64,000 nucleotides of DNA from Sphingobacterium prati (lineage in GTDB: Bacteria > Bacteroidota > Bacteroidia > Sphingobacteriales > Sphingobacteriaceae), in the NCBI RefSeq assembly GCF_013167215.1, contig NZ_JABJWY010000007.1, forward strand, positions 44,676-108,675, read 5' to 3'. The translations under genes were made by a program, and so were the position numbers. The notes beneath the pieces are model-generated. The model was not told the DNA's origin, did no database searches, and was given only the letters and a program-made list of their open reading frames with translations. Below, piece by piece: positions 8,578-16,868 of the stretch (within the stretch, counting starts at the first letter, position 1; the number at the start of each line of letters is the position of its first letter).

Positions 8578-10119
8578 CTATATCATTTTGATAATATAAT
8601 CTATATAGTCACTGAGTAATGTAGGTCCATCGCCTTCATCTACAATAACGATATCCTGTATATCCACCATTGTTTTTTCGTTTATGCTATCGGTTATAAC
8701 ACCTATTGGCAAACGGATATTACGGAGGTAATTTTTCCAGTCACCACTTTTCACAAGTAATTGTAAAAAGCTCACCTCCTGGTCGGAAAAAATCGAATTA
8801 TTCCGGCAGGGAGTGGGAGGTTCTTCCGCTATTTCCGGGGTGTCTTTCAACTGATTATCTGTAGGAAGGAGATCTTTTTCAATTTCCTCCTCACTTAGAA
8901 GCGCATCCCTGATGATATCGGCATCGGATCTTATCTTATCCAATTTGGTGAAATCAACGTTTATCTTTGGACGTGCTTCTTCTGCTTTTTCCAGTAGGTA
9001 CTGATCTATTGCTTTTTGAATGGCATTTTCGACTATAGGGTCAGCTATCTTCTTTGCCATGGAGAATTTTAAATGCATGCTGATGCGCAACCTTCTGTCA
9101 GTCTCCTGTAGGATAAGTCCAAAAGGTTCTCCTTTTTTTTGAAATATTTTATCCCTAAAAGTGTCTTTCGACCATAGTCCTCCCTTGCAGTAATATTTTC
9201 GCCGTGGCGATATCTGAAAGGAATTCTCCTTTGGGGCATCTGGCCTATAGAACACAGCGGAGGCAAATATGGGATGTGGAGTCTGTTTTTTCAGCCCTAG
9301 ACAAAGTTCTTCTATGTGATGAGTAGTTCTTTGTTCGTAAATAGGGATGGCTGCTTTGATTGTGCGTGCAGCGACAGATGTCACATCATCAGGATATTTT
9401 TTGAATAAAGCACCATTTTTTATTTTGTAGGAAGCAATTAACGATGCCGTATCAAATAAAAGAGTTTCGTTGATGTCCTTATAATCCGATAGTAATGCTG
9501 CAAGATCATCTTCCTGTTTTTCTTGGATGAAAAATTCTCCAACGCGGTTTGTAAGCCTATAATACACAACATAGTCCTGCATCCAAAGATCCAGATATCG
9601 GATTACTTTTGGCTGACTGAAGGAATATGCATCCTTAAGATTCTTAAGGATATCCAAGCCAATATTGGGATTTTCAATTCCGATCTGCATTAATATTTCA
9701 TAGATATATACGAATATATAGGACAGTCCTACATCTGGATATTCTCCACGGCGTATTAATTTTCTGAACGTAAAATAGCTTCTAAGTTGAGCTGTGTTCA
9801 TGCTCCTATAGACAGGAAAATATTCAGAAAAAGGAACGATATCCGCATCGTCCTCAAAGTCTACCATAACCAGGGCTTGTTCATAAAACGATTTTTTCCG
9901 CAGCACTGACCATGGCTCGTCTTCGAACATCTGGTTAAGCTGTCTTAGCTCTTGTGGAGCATCATCAATCCCTCTCATCTTTACAGAAGATATTCCTCGT
10001 TTTAAGGGCAAGCTGGGTGGAACATAATCCCAGTTTTGTACGCTATCTCCTTTGTCAGTTTGATTTTTAGCAACATCGAAGGATATCTTTTGATCGGTAT
10101 AATATAATTTTCCGTTCAT
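8578..10119 (-). CDS. TerB N-/C-terminal domain protein, probable SngA of a Shango-type operon
   Basis: 513 residues. Residues about 85-210 carry the TerB-N pattern (RSMNTAQLRSYFTFRKLIRRG, YIFVYIYEILMQIGIENP). The last 80 residues are a TerB-C module: FSDQEVSFLQLLVKSGDW, RLPIGVITDSINEKTM, and the acidic tail DEGDGPTLLSDYIDYI. The middle is a charged linker. TerB-type domains are proposed to sense metal or stress signals and occur in DNA-processing operons. First gene of the operon; its promoter should lie in 10120-10200, where the minus strand has TATATTTA, close to a -7 element. Not evidence for tellurite resistance: no terC, terD or terZ nearby. Confidence 0.9.
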   Translation of the reverse strand: MNGKLYYTDQKISFDVAKNQTDKGDSVQNWDYVPPSLPLKRGISSVKMRGIDDAPQELRQLNQMFEDEPWSVLRKKSFYEQALVMVDFEDDADIVPFSEYFPVYRSMNTAQLRSYFTFRKLIRRGEYPDVGLSYIFVYIYEILMQIGIENPNIGLDILKNLKDAYSFSQPKVIRYLDLWMQDYVVYYRLTNRVGEFFIQEKQEDDLAALLSDYKDINETLLFDTASLIASYKIKNGALFKKYPDDVTSVAARTIKAAIPIYEQRTTHHIEELCLGLKKQTPHPIFASAVFYRPDAPKENSFQISPRRKYYCKGGLWSKDTFRDKIFQKKGEPFGLILQETDRRLRISMHLKFSMAKKIADPIVENAIQKAIDQYLLEKAEEARPKINVDFTKLDKIRSDADIIRDALLSEEEIEKDLLPTDNQLKDTPEIAEEPPTPCRNNSIFSDQEVSFLQLLVKSGDWKNYLRNIRLPIGVITDSINEKTMVDIQDIVIVDEGDGPTLLSDYIDYIIKMI

Positions 10120-10439
10120 TAAATAACTAAAAAATTTAGTGTAAATATAGCTATAATATATTGTTAAGAGGTAGAATAATCAAGTAAATTAATGTCACTT
10201 TTCGGAACGAGCTTGCGCACAAAATACATTTATTGTTTATCATGTAGTTGGTCAGTTCTTTTGTATGCTTAACGATCTTTGTGTTCTTGCGATGTCATAC
10301 CTTTCTGCTGGGTTTACACATACCGATAGCGCTTAAGATCGCTCGCAGAGGCAGTAGTATCTATTTTTTGTACATATATCAAACCTTGGTAGTCACGAAT
10401 TTACTTTACAATATAATATTAGGATTATATCTTTGTCCT

Positions 10440-11453
10440 ATGAAAGCGGTTTTCCCTGCAACTTATTCTACCCTTTGCCCAATTGCGCTATCCTCGGTGG
10501 TCTCAGAAAAATACGGAGTAAGCGACGTTCAATGTAAACTCCTGGTGCGAGGAGTAGGCGATACCTATTTGGTTCAATCATCTGACACCCGCTTTATACT
10601 TCGGGTTTATCGTTCTTCTCATCGAAGTTTGCCGCAAATAAAAGAGGAAGTGGAATTGCTTTTGGCGTTGAAACAGGCGAACGTATCCGTGTCTTATCCC
10701 ATTTTGGATATTTTCGGAAACGCTATTCAGCAGTTTGAAGCGGTTGAAGGGGAAAGGCATGCGGTGCTATTGAGCTATGCACCCGGTAATACAGTAAAGC
10801 TGCTGAATGAAAACCAACTTCACATCTTAGGCCATGAAATGGCGCGCTTTCATAATATATCATCAGAAATCAGGCTGGGAGAAGAGCGGTGGAATTTTGA
10901 TCTCAAAACAACCCTTTTTAAGCCCCTCGAAATGTTGAAACCCGTTTTTGCAGAGGATCCAGAAGGACATGCCTGGCTTTTGCAGGCAGCGCAACAGGTA
11001 GAGAATAAACTGTCTCAACTAAATACATTTCACTTCTCAAAAGGCTATTGTCACTTTGACTTCCTTCCCAAAAACTTTCATTTTGAAGGTAATTCGATTA
11101 CCTTTTTTGACTTTGATTTTATGGGCTATGGCTGGCTGGTGAATGATATCATGTCCTTTTGGCAACACCTTATGCTGGAAGTATACACTGGAAGGATGAC
11201 GCAGCAGGCGGCCAATGATGCCTATGCCATTTTTCTTGATGGATATCGCGCAAACCGTCCTATAAGTGAACAGGAATTGGTTGTCGTACCTTACCTCTCT
11301 CTGGGATTCTGGCTTTTCTATATGGGCTTTCATACTACCCACGATCAATTCTATGCTTTTAGCCAGTCTTCCCAAGTAAAGGCGTATACCGGACTTTTAA
11401 AACATTTGGTAGCTACTTATTGGGATAAGCCAGACCGAAGTTTGCACAAGTAG
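10440..11453 (+). CDS. APH-fold phosphotransferase (aminoglycoside phosphotransferase/homoserine-kinase-like)
   Basis: Start set at 10440 (MKAVFPATYS); the longer upstream frame is hydrophobic non-family sequence. 337 residues with the APH kinase core: TRFILRVYRSSH carries the ATP lysine-equivalent strand, YCHFDFLPKNFHFEGN is a Brenner-type catalytic loop (HxDxxxxN in the form HFDFLPKN), and ITFFDFDFMGYGWLVNDI supplies the Mg-binding Asp. Closest in look to COG2334 (homoserine kinase II/SrkA-like) kinases rather than dedicated resistance enzymes. A TATCTTTG at 10428-10435 fits a -7 element so close to the ATG that the transcript could be nearly leaderless. Confidence 0.85.
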   Translation: MKAVFPATYSTLCPIALSSVVSEKYGVSDVQCKLLVRGVGDTYLVQSSDTRFILRVYRSSHRSLPQIKEEVELLLALKQANVSVSYPILDIFGNAIQQFEAVEGERHAVLLSYAPGNTVKLLNENQLHILGHEMARFHNISSEIRLGEERWNFDLKTTLFKPLEMLKPVFAEDPEGHAWLLQAAQQVENKLSQLNTFHFSKGYCHFDFLPKNFHFEGNSITFFDFDFMGYGWLVNDIMSFWQHLMLEVYTGRMTQQAANDAYAIFLDGYRANRPISEQELVVVPYLSLGFWLFYMGFHTTHDQFYAFSQSSQVKAYTGLLKHLVATYWDKPDRSLHK

Positions 11454-11724
11454 CTTACAATTTTTTTTCTGTAAACTGACTATGCTGATTCCAATTACTT
11501 GTACAGGGCGGGAAATTCTTTGAACACTTCTTTGACTTTGTCCAGGCTTTAAATCATATCTTTTTATAATATTTGTGCTACTGTCCGTATGTGAAATCGA
11601 AGCATTAAATATCGGGACACACTCCGGTGTTCAGCTGGCTCCAAAACCATTGTTTGCCCGATAAGTATGTGTTATTGAGAAAGCTTAAAGAACAACATGT
11701 TTTGCTAAAAGTATAGAATAGTTT

Positions 11725-12171
11725 TCATATAGTATCTAGCTGTATAGAATTCTGCTTTTGTTTGGTGTGGTCGTAGGCCTTGTTCAGGAGGTAACACGCG
11801 TAGCCTAGGTCTTGTTTATTCTGAAGGTAAAAACTTATCCATCCTGAATTTTTAAATAGATGATGGTCCTTAATTTTTCCTTCAGTCATTAGCGATTGTT
11901 TTAGTTCTTTATTTAATAAGATGTCCAATAAGCCATTGCTATGTACATGTGCAAACTCTTTTCCCATATAATTAAACTCAGTCCCACCATATTTATGTAT
12001 TCCAACCGTAGTTCCAGGCATTTGTGTCACATTTTCTTCCAGATCGTCGATCCAATCCAATAGCTCAGGCTTGGTAAAAAACATCCAGAATCTCATGAGA
12101 CTATCAAATATAATGGCGAATAAAGGGATATCCTTTAAAAAGCCGACTCTATTTACTACAAAAGAAAACAT
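11725..12171 (-). CDS. Luciferase-like domain protein (DUF5519/PF17648 type)
   Basis: 148 residues. A hydrophobic N-terminus is followed by the conserved block GTTVGIHKYGGTEFNYMGKE, FAHVHSNGLLDILL, HHLFKNSGWISFYL and a closing DLGYACYLLNKAY, which fits the small 'luciferase' domain family found alone in many bacteria. The family name comes from fungal bioluminescence proteins; its chemistry in bacteria is unknown. Only 3 nt separate it from the upstream SRPBCC membrane-protein gene, so the two form an operon. Confidence 0.75.
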   Translation of the reverse strand: MFSFVVNRVGFLKDIPLFAIIFDSLMRFWMFFTKPELLDWIDDLEENVTQMPGTTVGIHKYGGTEFNYMGKEFAHVHSNGLLDILLNKELKQSLMTEGKIKDHHLFKNSGWISFYLQNKQDLGYACYLLNKAYDHTKQKQNSIQLDTI

Positions 12172-12174
12172 AGG

Positions 12175-13101
12175 CTATCTTTCGCTTAATAATTTAATAT
12201 GCTCCATGACTCTAAAATGGACATTTCTGGTGATACTTTCTGCCCAAAGATCATAGTACCAGGTAGGGAACACATGGAGGTTATACCAACTGTTTCCAAT
12301 AAGAGTGGTGGTACCATTTCCATTATCCTTCAATATAAATTGACCTCTTTTAATATCAATGTGGCCCATAATTTCAGGGTCTTTGGGTTGATCAACGATA
12401 TCAAAAATTAGGTTTTTATTGACATCAAATTTTACAATCTTCTCATCGAAGATATACCCATTGCTAAAAATACATTTTCGGTTTGCACCCAGTTTATGCT
12501 CGCTTACCGTAGTCGCCATAGGGCTCGGCATCCCAATTTTAAAGAGCCAATAGTTTTCCTTCTGGGATATCGGATCAAAGGCGACCACGTGTTGCCATAC
12601 CTCTGCGGTACTCGCATGAATTAAGATTTCATCAGAAACCATATTTTCATGATAATGGTCGCTCAAGGAGTCAACAATAAAAATCCCCAGTAATAGGCTC
12701 CCAATGCTTATATTCAATTTTTGATTTCTCTTTTTAAACATTGCCCTTCCAATAAAGGCCCCGGAGATGATAAAGCCAAAAATAAGGGGCGAAACAATTA
12801 GGAGACAAATAAAGCCCTCACCTAAGAAGAAAAAACTCATTAAAATGGCGATAAGACCATTCAGGATAGAATATCCAGTTATTTGTTTTCCCCTTATTTC
12901 TATATCTTTCCAAAACCAAGCCGTGATAATACCCATTAACATTGGAATAATTACAAACTCTGAAAAGACAAGTATACCTGTATCCTTAGGCGCCAATGAG
13001 GACTGGATGCCGATGACGAGGAAAGCGAAAATATTGGCTATCAAAATTCCTTGAAGTATTTTGGAATTTAGTACTTTAAATAACTTTTTATTCAAACTCA
13101 T
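12175..13101 (-). CDS. Membrane protein with C-terminal SRPBCC-type domain
   Basis: 308 residues in two parts. Residues 1-150 hold about five hydrophobic helices (for example ILIANIFAFLVIGIQS, VIIPMLMGIITAWFW, LLIVSPLIFGFIISG). Residues 160-305 look like a START/polyketide-cyclase lipid- or ligand-binding domain: SDEILIHASTAEVWQHVVAF, DEKIVKFDVNKNLIFDI, NGNGTTTLIGNSWYNLHVFP, ending in a long amphipathic helix. First gene of a two-gene operon with the luciferase-like domain protein, a pairing that suggests a shared small lipophilic ligand. Function unknown. Confidence 0.7.
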   Translation of the reverse strand: MSLNKKLFKVLNSKILQGILIANIFAFLVIGIQSSLAPKDTGILVFSEFVIIPMLMGIITAWFWKDIEIRGKQITGYSILNGLIAILMSFFFLGEGFICLLIVSPLIFGFIISGAFIGRAMFKKRNQKLNISIGSLLLGIFIVDSLSDHYHENMVSDEILIHASTAEVWQHVVAFDPISQKENYWLFKIGMPSPMATTVSEHKLGANRKCIFSNGYIFDEKIVKFDVNKNLIFDIVDQPKDPEIMGHIDIKRGQFILKDNGNGTTTLIGNSWYNLHVFPTWYYDLWAESITRNVHFRVMEHIKLLSER

Positions 13102-13199
13102 CGTATTTGATCGTTTATTGTGGTATACTTTAAATGTAATTCACTAATAAGAATTTCAATAAATGACTGGGTAAGCATTCCGAATCAATTGGCTTTAAT

Positions 13200-13832
13200 T
13201 TAGTCCTGTCTTTTCGCAGATTCATCAATCAGTTTCATGAGATGATCGACAGTTTTAGCTACTTCATCTTTCTGCACGACTAATGTTTTTTTTTCTAGAC
13301 CCGGAGGAAGAGAAATTTTGCCATTAAATTCCGGAAGAAACAAATTAATTTTTTCCTGATCCATTTTATTGAAATTAAAAAAAGTCCATTTTTTGGTTTC
13401 GTCCTCTTTTAATGCTAATAAGTTAGCTGAAGTGATCGCCATTTTGTCTTTTTCAGGCATGGACATTACCAATACTTGAGGAATAAAGCAATACGCTATC
13501 CCATCAATTTTTGAGACATCCATATCGACATAATTGATCATGGAATCAATTTTAACCCCGTATTTTATAAGAGAAGAATAGAGTTCCTTGGTCAGTTTTG
13601 TTGCCTGATCTATCCCCCCCATGCTTTCAATTATTCGTGGCGATGTTTGACTTAGAATACCTTCGATATCTCCCGAAATAGATGCTTTTGTCATGATAGA
13701 CAGTGCTTCCCTGAGCTGTGGATCTTTTTGCGCAGAGCTTGTATTATAAAAAATAGTTAATAGCGTAATTAATAAAAATACCCTTTTTCGTTTGATATAT
13801 TTAAACTGGTTTAACCAATTGTTACTTTGCAT
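13200..13832 (-). CDS. Secreted hypothetical protein
   Basis: 210 residues. A basic stretch (KYIKRKR) and hydrophobic helix VFLLITLLTIFYN lead to a Sec-type cleavage site TSSAQ, so the mature part starts near residue 35. The rest is a mixed alpha/beta domain of about 170 residues with no catalytic motif I recognise; it resembles generic Bacteroidota exported proteins with an NTF2-like size. No clear operon partner. Confidence 0.6.
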   Translation of the reverse strand: MQSNNWLNQFKYIKRKRVFLLITLLTIFYNTSSAQKDPQLREALSIMTKASISGDIEGILSQTSPRIIESMGGIDQATKLTKELYSSLIKYGVKIDSMINYVDMDVSKIDGIAYCFIPQVLVMSMPEKDKMAITSANLLALKEDETKKWTFFNFNKMDQEKINLFLPEFNGKISLPPGLEKKTLVVQKDEVAKTVDHLMKLIDESAKRQD

Positions 13833-14001
13833 AATGGAAAGAGGTTAATTTCCATTGAATTTACAGGTTTTTATTTACAAATCAAATTTAGATAAGTGTC
13901 TCCGTATTCCACACATAATAGCGTGCTTATTCGGAGACCGGAAACTTTAAATATAATCTTTGCTAATCTTCGAGGCCGGGAAGATTCTTTATTATAAATC
14001 G

Positions 14002-14009
14002 TATATTTG
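14002..14009 (+). promoter_or_regulatory. -7 element before the leader peptide and DMT transporter
   Basis: TATATTTG matches TAnnTTTG. It lies 18 nt before the 12-codon leader and about 170 nt before the transporter ATG, implying a long 5' leader. No convincing -33 TTG. Confidence 0.4.
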
Positions 14010-14026
14010 CAGCTTATAAATGTACT

Positions 14027-14065
14027 ATGAACAGAACAAGCTGTCTTCCTCCTCCTAGAAAATAA
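14027..14065 (+). CDS. Candidate 12-residue leader peptide MNRTSCLPPPRK
   Basis: A short reading frame with ATG, a Leu-Pro-Pro-Pro run and TAA starts 18 nt after a good -7 element. Three consecutive prolines stall ribosomes unless EF-P rescues them. Downstream lie a second tiny frame (14097-14147) and a seven-T run after GTGTGCGC (14126-14132), which could be an attenuator. The transporter begins at 14181. Coding status is unproven; chance occurrence of a 12-codon frame is not rare. Confidence 0.35.
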   Translation: MNRTSCLPPPRK

Positions 14066-14180
14066 TGAATATCTATTATGGTGTAATCCTTGCCACATGA
14101 GTAGGTTGGCTTTGGTGTGCGCTTTTTTTAAAGTAAATAATCATTAATTTTTTAAGATCCTCTAGGATTAGATAACTTGT

Positions 14181-15050
14181 ATGAAAAAATTATATTTAAT
14201 GCTGCATTTAGCAGTATTTCTTGCTGGCTTTACCGGTGTATTCGGTAAAATGATCTCCTTAAATGAAATTCCACTTGTCTGGTATCGGGTACTATTTTCT
14301 TCCATTATATTATGTATCGGCCTTAAACTTTACAATGTCAAAAAATTATCGTCTTTTAAAGAAATTTTTGACATCTCAAAAATCGGCCTGTTGATTACAG
14401 TACACTGGATATTTTTCTATGCCAGTATTAAATATTCAAACATATCCATCGGTGTGGTCTGTTTTTGCCTTACCAGCTTTTTTACGGCAATATTTGAACC
14501 GCTGATCAACAAAAAGAAGTTCAGCCCGGTCCAGCTTTTATTGAGCGCAATGACACTTATCGGAATAAGCTTTATTTTTCATTTTGACTCATCCTATCAG
14601 CTGGGGATTGCATTTGGTGTTGCCTCGGCTGCATTTGCCGCCCTGTATACTATTTTCAATGAAAGGCTGGTTAGATCATATGACGCAAAGCTGATCAATT
14701 ATTATCAGATGATGGGAGGAACAATAGGCCTGGGAATTATCCTGCCTATGTTTTACTACCTAAATCCCGAACAGAGATTTATTCCAACAGCGACTGATAC
14801 TGTATATCTTATCTTGCTGGCTCTTTTTTGTACGGTGGCATTATACGTCATGGTGGCAGAGGTACTAAAAAAACTGTCTGCGTTTACCGTTAATCTAACT
14901 TATAATTTGGAACCTATCTATTCGATCATAATTGCTTTCCTTTTTTTCAATGAAGGTAAAGAAGTAAATTTTAGTTTTTATATAGGTTTAATTTTTGTGC
15001 TTCTTTCGGTTGTCTTACAGTCAGTTATATCGTTAAAACAACGTCTATAG
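14181..15050 (+). CDS. EamA-type drug/metabolite transporter (DMT superfamily)
   Basis: 289 residues with ten hydrophobic helices arranged as two five-helix repeats, the normal DMT/EamA plan. Family-like features are the first helix (YLMLHLAVFLAGFTGVFGKM), the IPLVWYRVLFSSI stretch after it, and NLTYNLEPIYSIIIAFLFF in the second repeat, equivalent to the conserved LEPVxAxLLA motif. Likely an inner-membrane exporter of amino acids or metabolites; the substrate cannot be read from sequence. Ends in a strong hairpin terminator. Confidence 0.9.
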   Translation: MKKLYLMLHLAVFLAGFTGVFGKMISLNEIPLVWYRVLFSSIILCIGLKLYNVKKLSSFKEIFDISKIGLLITVHWIFFYASIKYSNISIGVVCFCLTSFFTAIFEPLINKKKFSPVQLLLSAMTLIGISFIFHFDSSYQLGIAFGVASAAFAALYTIFNERLVRSYDAKLINYYQMMGGTIGLGIILPMFYYLNPEQRFIPTATDTVYLILLALFCTVALYVMVAEVLKKLSAFTVNLTYNLEPIYSIIIAFLFFNEGKEVNFSFYIGLIFVLLSVVLQSVISLKQRL

Positions 15051-15058
15051 CAAGCTAA

Positions 15059-15095
15059 AAAAGGATTTGTTCATTCCTTATGGACAAATCCTTTT
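15059..15095 (+). terminator. Rho-independent terminator after the DMT transporter
   Basis: AAAAGGATTTGT (15059-15070) pairs perfectly with ACAAATCCTTTT (15084-15095) around a 13-nt loop. A-tract and T-tract on both flanks make it potentially bidirectional. Confidence 0.75.
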
Positions 15096-15617
15096 AATAG
15101 AGAGAAAAACAAAACTTCAGCAGGTACTACGCCTATAATTGTTTCTAATACGAAAAATAAGACGATTGCTTTTGCTGGCTTGATTTTACACCTGTCAAGC
15201 CAGCATTTTTCGAAACCCATTATCCCTTCATAAGCATCATAACTATATACATCAGGGCTGGATCATTCAGCCTTTTTTATGCTAGAAATCCTATCTTTTA
15301 GCCCTATGTTGTACAATCCCTTTGAATAAGTGACCAAATGATCTGCTTAAAAATTTCTTCAATTTCCGAAGAAAACTGATGGACTTCTAGTGCTTCGCTC
15401 AGGGGAACCGGTGTTTCGATTTCATGTACTTATCGGTGATATCGTAGTTGCTCTCGTATAAAGTATATCGTTAGTGCAAGCCCCGTTGCCTTGTCCCTGT
15501 TAGCAGTACCCCTTTTTGCATCATGCCGTGAAAGGCTGGAAAAATAAAGTACAATAAATGAGTAGTATGGATATGACCTTCTTGATCGGAGGCGTTGTTT
15601 TAATTCATACACATACT
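15096..15617. other. Gap of about 520 bases, mostly decayed sequence
   Basis: No intact gene. At 15301-15340 is a diverged copy of a short dispersed repeat also found at 16740-16792 and 25464-25518. Next to it, on the minus strand, a fragment reading PLSEALEVHQFSSEIEEIF looks like the tail of a lost protein. The rest has no codon structure I trust. Confidence 0.5.
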
Positions 15618-15654
15618 AATATTGTAATACTAAAAATATTAGTATTACAATATT
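15618..15654. promoter_or_regulatory. Perfect 16-bp inverted repeat upstream of the Rpn-type gene
   Basis: AATATTGTAATACTAA (15618-15633) and its exact reverse complement (15639-15654) are separated by 5 nt. The dyad ends 9 nt before a TATATTTG -7 element, so it covers the -33 region, where a repressor would act. It could also fold as an RNA hairpin, but it lacks GC pairs and a T-tract. Confidence 0.55.
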
Positions 15655-15662
15655 TAATTACT

Positions 15663-15670
15663 TATATTTG
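15663..15670 (+). promoter_or_regulatory. -7 element of the Rpn-type gene
   Basis: TATATTTG matches TAnnTTTG, 30 nt before the ATG at 15700 and directly after the 16-bp dyad. Confidence 0.5.
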
Positions 15671-15699
15671 AATTGTTAACCAATTTAAAACAATGCATT

Positions 15700-16662
15700 A
15701 TGAGTGAATTGAAACAGTCGAAATATATCGATATCACGACAGATTATGGCTTTAAAAAAGTTTTCGGATCAGATACCAATAAAGATCTTCTCATTGCTTT
15801 TTTAAACGAACTCTTTAGAGGTCGCAAGGTTATTGCTGATCTGTATTATAACAAAAATGAACATGTCGGGGATACAGAGGATATCGGCACCGTTATTTTT
15901 GATTTGACCTGTACGGCAGACAATGGGGAGCGGTTTATAATTGAAGTGCAGCGCACGGCACAGGTTAATTTGAAAAAGCGCATGCTTTACTACAGTAGTA
16001 AATTAATTGCGGATCAGGCACCCAAAGGCAATCGAAGGTCTTGGAATTATGCAATTAGTGAAGTCTATATCATTGTGTTGATGGATGGATTTGCAATGCC
16101 TGATGCGGGCGAAGAGAAGTGTTTTTTGCACGATATTTGCTTATGTTATCGAGATCATGGTAAAATATTTTATGACGATCTAGGCTTTATATATATAGAA
16201 TTGGTTAACTTTGTTAAAGCTGAGGCAGAGATAGATAATGATTTAGATCGTTGGCTTTACGTACTCAAAAATATGTCTTCGCTAAATGGACTTTCCACTT
16301 ATTTGCGGAAGCCTATTTTTGAGAAGTTATTTCAGTTAGCAGAGTATAGCAAACTAAAACCGGAGGAACGAGAGATGTACAACGCAAGTTTAAGAAATAA
16401 ATGGGATGCCGAGAGTATCCGAAGTAGTCAGGAGGAGCTATTGAAACGAGGGCGCGAAAAAGCAATGGCGGAGGGAAGAGCCGAAGGAGAGGCTAAAGGA
16501 AAAGCGGAAGGAAAAGCAGAAGGAAAAGCAGAAGGAAAAGCAGAGGTAATAAAAAACCTTTTGTCTTTGAATAAGTTTTCGATATCGGAGATAGCCGAAC
16601 TATCAAACGTCACTGTAGAGTTTGTAAATGGGGTCCAGGCGGAGATAGCTAAAGGAAAATAA
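15700..16662 (+). CDS. Rpn-family recombination-promoting nuclease / PD-(D/E)XK transposase-like protein
   Basis: Start at 15700 (MSELKQSKYIDITTDYGFKK), since TDYGFKKVFG is the family's conserved N-terminus; 320 residues. The nuclease core reads IFDLTCTADNGERFIIEVQR, giving the D...ExQ variant of PD-(D/E)XK, followed by KKRMLYYSSKLIADQ. The C-terminal third is a charged helix with four near-identical EGKA repeats, a usual and length-variable feature of this family. Rpn proteins cut DNA and promote RecA-independent recombination; they multiply in genomes and some act in phage defence. Probably intact here. Confidence 0.88.
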   Translation: MSELKQSKYIDITTDYGFKKVFGSDTNKDLLIAFLNELFRGRKVIADLYYNKNEHVGDTEDIGTVIFDLTCTADNGERFIIEVQRTAQVNLKKRMLYYSSKLIADQAPKGNRRSWNYAISEVYIIVLMDGFAMPDAGEEKCFLHDICLCYRDHGKIFYDDLGFIYIELVNFVKAEAEIDNDLDRWLYVLKNMSSLNGLSTYLRKPIFEKLFQLAEYSKLKPEEREMYNASLRNKWDAESIRSSQEELLKRGREKAMAEGRAEGEAKGKAEGKAEGKAEGKAEVIKNLLSLNKFSISEIAELSNVTVEFVNGVQAEIAKGK

Positions 16663-16686
16663 TCATATAACGATATTAGGTTTTAC

Positions 16687-16720
16687 GGCCGCTTGGATAC
16701 TGTTCAAGCGGCCTTTTTTA
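16687..16720 (+). terminator. Terminator after the Rpn-type gene (copy 1 of a duplicated element)
   Basis: GGCCGCTTG (16687-16695), 9-nt loop, CAAGCGGCC (16705-16713), then a T-tract. The same stem and the same loop GATACTGTT recur at 24702-24728. Confidence 0.85.
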
Positions 16721-16739
16721 TAGGATAGTTGGTGTCTTG

Positions 16740-16792
16740 GCCCTAGACTGTATAACCTCTTTGAACAAGTCACCAAAAGTTCTTTCGCGAGC
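16740..16792. repeat. Short dispersed repeat, copy 2
   Basis: Shares the core CTTTGAACAAGTCACCAA and the following CTTTCGCGAGC with 25464-25518, and more weakly with 15301-15340. All three lie beside Rpn-type genes or relics, so this is probably leftover sequence of a multi-copy element. Confidence 0.55.
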
Positions 16793-16868
16793 ACTTAGTG
16801 TCGATTTGCGCGGAAGATGGAAGATTATTAGGATAAATCCGTAATTTCATTAATCAAATACCTTTAAC

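Noticed and set aside
4926..10119. Tellurite resistance or BREX operon.
   Set aside because: TerB domains alone do not mean tellurite resistance, and no terC/D/Z, pglX, pglZ, brxC or methylase is present. Shango fits better.
13871..14098. Minus-strand 75-codon ORF between the secreted protein and the DMT transporter.
   Set aside because: Overlaps the promoter and leader on the other strand; composition not protein-like.
15430..15612. Minus-strand 60-codon ORF before the Rpn gene.
   Set aside because: Ser/Arg/Tyr-rich with no family look, in a decayed gap; likely chance.
16491..16544. Tandem GGAAAAGCAGAA repeats as a possible CRISPR or minisatellite.
   Set aside because: In frame inside the Rpn gene, coding EGKA repeats typical of that family; no spacers.
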